Shown: positions 61,575 to 64,000 of the stretch, piece after piece | Position numbering within the stretch: the stretch's first letter is position 1 | Layout: each line of letters starts with the position of its first letter | Source of the DNA: Bradyrhizobium sp. 190 | GTDB taxonomy: Bacteria; Pseudomonadota; Alphaproteobacteria; Rhizobiales; Xanthobacteraceae | Assembly: GCF_023073415.1 (NCBI RefSeq) | Contig: NZ_JADPJL010000037.1 | Span: 233,712-297,711 of the forward strand | Length of the DNA stretch: 64,000 nucleotides | Reading direction: 5' to 3' | Position numbers and translations under genes: made by a program | The notes under the pieces: generated by a model | Database searches by the model: none | What the model was told of the DNA's origin: nothing | What the model saw: only the letters and a program-made list of their open reading frames with translations

Positions 61575-62228
61575 ATGGCCAGGCATTCCAAGACACAGCG
61601 CATCTTGACCCACGGCCAGGTCTGGACCGCGCTCGACCGGCTGGCCGAACGCGCCGGCATGTCGCCCTCGGGGCTCGCCAAACGCAGTGGACTCGACCCC
61701 ACCACCTTCAACAAATCCAAGCGCATCACGGCTGACGGCCGCGAGCGGTGGCCTTCCACCGAATCGGTATCGAAGGCGCTGGCCGCGACCAATTCGTCGA
61801 TCGACACCTTTGTGCAGTTGATCGGCGACGGCGCACGCGGCCTGCAATCGGTGCCGATGCTTGCCCTGGCGCAAGCCGGCAGCGGCGGCCATTTCGACGA
61901 GAGCGGCTTTCCCGCCGGCCGTGGCTGGGACGAGGTCGCGCTGCCACAGGCCTCTGACGAACACGCCTACGCGCTGGAGATATCCGGCGATTCGATGAAG
62001 CCGACCTATCGCGACGGCGACATCATCGTAGTGTCGCCGGGAACGCCGATCCGGCGCGGCGACCGCGTGGTGCTCAAAACGTCGGATGGCGAAGTGATGG
62101 TCAAGGAATTGAAGCGCCGCACCACCAAGACGCTGGAACTGCAGTCGCTCAATCCGTCCCAGGCCGATCGCACGCTCGACGCCGACGACGTCGCCTGGAT
62201 CGCAAGGATCGTGTGGGCGAGCCAATAG
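61575..62228 (+). CDS. S24-family HTH regulator (LexA/cI-like)
   Basis: A 217-residue regulator. An N-terminal helix-turn-helix (GMSPSGLAKRSGLDPTTFNKSKR, residues about 28-50) is followed by an S24 peptidase domain with the nucleophile Ser in ISGDSMKPTYRDGD (about 138) and the general-base Lys in VVLKTSDGEVMVKELKR. Proteins like this self-cleave on DNA damage or act as non-cleaving repressors. The neighbour is a DNA glycosylase, but a direct link is only suggested by position. Confidence 0.9.
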   Translation: MARHSKTQRILTHGQVWTALDRLAERAGMSPSGLAKRSGLDPTTFNKSKRITADGRERWPSTESVSKALAATNSSIDTFVQLIGDGARGLQSVPMLALAQAGSGGHFDESGFPAGRGWDEVALPQASDEHAYALEISGDSMKPTYRDGDIIVVSPGTPIRRGDRVVLKTSDGEVMVKELKRRTTKTLELQSLNPSQADRTLDADDVAWIARIVWASQ

Positions 62229-62241
62229 GATTGTCGCTAGC

Positions 62242-62745
62242 GTGACTGATGTGCTGAGCGACCTGCTGCAACATTCCCTTCGCATCGTGTTGTGCGGAAC
62301 CGCGGCCGGCACGACGTCCGCTGCTGAGCGGGCCTATTACGCGCACCGGCAAAACAAGTTCTGGAAGATCTTGCACGAGACAAAGCTTACGCCGGAGCTG
62401 CTGCGGCCGCATCAATATCGCAGCCTGCTGCAACATGGGATCGGCCTGACTGATCTCGTGAAAGCGGGCGCCGGGATGGACCGCGCCACGCTTCCCAAAC
62501 TGACGGCGGCGGATCGCTTACGCCTGAGTAATGCCATCGCGACCTTTCGTCCGCAGTTCCTGGCATTCACCAGCAAGACGGCCGGACAGAAATTCTTCGA
62601 CGGCACGCGAGACTATGGCGAGCAGGTGGAACTGATCGGCGACACCAGGGTATGGATATTGCCGTCGACCTCGGGCGCTGCCAATGGAAGCTGGCGGCCT
62701 GAGATCTGGCACCAGTTTGCGGACGGCGTCAGGGCGGCGGGCTGA
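62242..62745 (+). CDS. Mug-type uracil/mismatch DNA glycosylase
   Basis: A 167-residue base-excision enzyme of the Mug/TDG family, which removes uracil or thymine opposite G. The active-site loop GTAAGTTSAAERAYYAHRQNKFWKIL (about 18-44) matches the family's PG(S/N)-type motif. The C-terminal part is GDTRVWILPSTSGAANGSW. The GTG start at 62242 lies 13 bases after the S24 gene stop, so the two are probably co-transcribed. No uracil-N-glycosylase (UNG) motif is seen. Confidence 0.88.
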   Translation: MTDVLSDLLQHSLRIVLCGTAAGTTSAAERAYYAHRQNKFWKILHETKLTPELLRPHQYRSLLQHGIGLTDLVKAGAGMDRATLPKLTAADRLRLSNAIATFRPQFLAFTSKTAGQKFFDGTRDYGEQVELIGDTRVWILPSTSGAANGSWRPEIWHQFADGVRAAG

Positions 62746-62775
62746 CTGCCTTCCTTCTCCCACAGGAAGGAAGGC

Positions 62776-62873
62776 GCAGGGTGGGCAAAGCGAAGCGTGC
62801 CCACCCTTTGCAGCACCAATCCGGATAGAAGATGGTGGGCACGGCGCGAAGAGCGCGCCTTTGCCCACCCTAC
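62776..62873. repeat. Palindromic repeat family A, copy 8 (short/long arms)
   Basis: The left arm is short (GCAGGGTGGGCAAAGCGAAG, one base changed) and the right arm long (CACGGCGCGAAGAGCGCGCC). It lies between the convergent glycosylase and class II aldolase genes. Confidence 0.92.
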
Positions 62874-62897
62874 AAGCCGTCTACACGGCAGCAGCGA

Positions 62898-63680
62898 TTA
62901 CGTCGCGTAATCAGGCTCTTTCCTGTCCAGCATCCGCTTCAGCGCATCAAAATGCCGCTGGGCCGGGGTCGGTCCCTTGTAGAGATGCTCGTCCTTGTAA
63001 TCACGTTTGGTTTTTTCCACCACAGGCGCAGGAAGCTGTTTCAGCTTCTGGCCGGTCCACATCGCGTAGATCTGCACCTGGGCGGCCCGCTCGACGTAGT
63101 ACAGCATGTCGTAGGCTTCCGCGACGGTCGCGCCGACGGTGGAGATGCCGTGGTTAGCCATGAACAGCACGGTCTTGTCGCCGATGACTTTTGCGAGCCG
63201 CGCGCCTTCGGCAGGATCGAGCGCCGGGCCGGAATATTCGTCGTCATAGGCGATGGCGCCCGACAGCCCGACCTCGGTCTGGCCGATCTCCTTGATGCGG
63301 GGGTCTTCGAGCCGCGTCAGCGCGCTGGCATGCGGCATGTGGGTGTGAAACACCGCCTTCGCCTGCGGCAGAGCCTTGTGGATTGGCGCGTGGATGCAAT
63401 AGCAGGAGCGCTCCACTTCGCCCTCCCCGCGCTTGACCTCGCCGTCGTCGATGCCGACTTCCATGAAGCAGGAAGCCGTGACCTCGGACCAATGCGTGCC
63501 GAACGGGATCTGATAGTAGCGATCGGTGCTATCAGGCACCACGAAGGTCAGATGATTGAAGATGCCTTCGGAAAATCCCTGGATGAAGGCCAGCCGGTGC
63601 GCGGCCGCGAGGTCGACCCGCGCCTGCCATTGCTCGGCGCTGTACTCGCTGAGCGTCTTCGGCGAAACCCTGAACTGCAT
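62898..63680 (-). CDS. Class II aldolase/adducin-domain protein
   Basis: A 260-residue protein of the class II aldolase/adducin group. Metal-binding histidines lie in AVFHTHMPHASALTRLEDPR, with NHGISTVGATVAEAYD and a catalytic Glu region before it. Members include fuculose-phosphate aldolase, ribulose-phosphate epimerase-like enzymes and uncharacterised decarboxylases; the substrate is not readable. The gene stands alone, followed by repeat A. Confidence 0.9.
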   Translation of the reverse strand: MQFRVSPKTLSEYSAEQWQARVDLAAAHRLAFIQGFSEGIFNHLTFVVPDSTDRYYQIPFGTHWSEVTASCFMEVGIDDGEVKRGEGEVERSCYCIHAPIHKALPQAKAVFHTHMPHASALTRLEDPRIKEIGQTEVGLSGAIAYDDEYSGPALDPAEGARLAKVIGDKTVLFMANHGISTVGATVAEAYDMLYYVERAAQVQIYAMWTGQKLKQLPAPVVEKTKRDYKDEHLYKGPTPAQRHFDALKRMLDRKEPDYAT

Positions 63681-63827
63681 GAGCTTTCTCCCACTGTGTG
63701 GCCTACCCCTCCGCGGGGGCTTTGACGGCTGTTATGCGGGGTATTGTAGCGCAATCCGGCGCGGACCGCGGCTGAAATTGCGGCGGGCCTGCCATCCCGG
63801 TTTGCGGGGTACATCGGCTTGATTCTT

Positions 63828-63905
63828 CCTTCTCCCCTTGTGGGAGAAGGTGCCGGAGCGAAGCGGAGGCGGATGAGGGGTTCTCTCCGCGGAGACAGAC
63901 CCCTT
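63828..63905. repeat. Palindromic repeat family E, partial copy
   Basis: The left arm CCTTCTCCCCTTGTGGGAGA and the central TCCGCGGAGACAGACCCC match the full copy at 15196-15350, but the right arm is missing. It looks like a truncated element. Confidence 0.85.
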
Positions 63906-63946
63906 GTATCTGCCCATTGAGCAAAATGTGCGATGGAAGCGACTGA

Positions 63947-63978
63947 GCGCTTTGGCCGGTGGCCACCGGCCAAAGCGC
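63947..63978. repeat. Perfect 32-bp palindrome
   Basis: Each 16-base half, GCGCTTTGGCCGGTGG and its complement, is exact with no loop. It would form a hairpin on either strand, but no T-run follows, so a terminator is not assured. The gene it serves lies beyond the window or is the aldolase. Confidence 0.85.
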
Positions 63979-64000
63979 GCGGCGATGTCGCCCGATACCC

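Larger units (their letters stand above)
63681..64000. other. Gap with repeat fragment and palindrome
   Basis: No supportable gene. It contains the partial family-E repeat and a perfect 32-bp palindrome, described separately. Confidence 0.6.

Noticed and set aside
1361..62873. A CRISPR-like array formed by repeat A
   Set aside because: Copies are far apart, not evenly spaced and are palindromes between genes; no cas gene is present.

Overview
The window looks like chromosomal DNA of Bradyrhizobium or a close relative (Nitrobacteraceae, Alphaproteobacteria). The case rests on high GC content, a rhizobial cytochrome aa3 operon order (coxB-coxA-ctaB-coxF-ctaG-coxC), alphaproteobacterial EcfG-type promoter motifs (GGAAC-N17/18-GTT), a PodJ-like polar protein, ligase-associated DNA-repair genes, and many palindromic intergenic repeats. 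No tRNA, rRNA, CRISPR array, prophage, transposase or plasmid function was seen. It reads as mostly stable core genome, with small regulated accessory modules between repeat elements.

Layout. 1-4.4 kb: thrC (3' end beyond the window), a LolC/E permease, and small exported proteins. 4.6-10.1 kb: a periplasmic molybdenum aldehyde oxidoreductase operon (paoABC plus a cupin) with a divergent LysR regulator. 10.2-13.9 kb: small secreted or stress-type proteins and a NarL/MoxX-like two-component pair. 14.0-20.8 kb: surf1 and DUF983, then the aa3 oxidase operon on the minus strand. 21.3-24.0 kb: an IalB-like protein and a DoxX / Tat-exported DsrE / Tat-exported thioredoxin module with a divergent HxlR regulator. 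24.2-28.2 kb: tldD-lepB, then two small genes wedged between three copies of one repeat, then a PAN-domain protein. 28.4-31.1 kb: gshA, a MarR regulator and a glutathione S-transferase around a striking double operator. 31.3-36.8 kb: a fatty-acid beta-oxidation set (acyl-CoA dehydrogenase, thiolase, FadB-like). 37-38 kb: a PadR regulator and an NTF2-like gene around two overlapping palindromes. 38.3-44.6 kb: a PodJ/Sel1 protein, a ClpP-like periplasmic protein, TauE/SafE and TIGR02186. 44.7-48.8 kb: an Nramp-like transporter with altered metal motifs, an MBL-fold gene broken by a 26-bp tandem duplication, an EamA transporter and a LysR regulator. 48.9-57.4 kb: the ligase-associated DNA-repair set (PdeM, Lhr-like helicase, exonuclease, ATP ligase) split into two divergent halves. 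57.5-63.7 kb: DUF6460-like protein, MBL hydrolase, MATE pump, pyrD with DUF952, an S24/HTH regulator, a Mug-type glycosylase and a class II aldolase.

The most distinctive non-coding signal is a set of at least six families of palindromic repeats. The commonest (eight copies) has two different arms, one short and one long with its own mini-hairpin. Seven of the eight copies pair one of each, so the element has a direction; two of its copies even supply the stop codons of neighbouring genes. The most interesting candidate modules are the periplasmic DoxX/DsrE/thioredoxin set under HxlR, the MarR-gated glutathione set, and the PadR double operator. Functions are assigned from visible motifs and family knowledge; no database search was possible.
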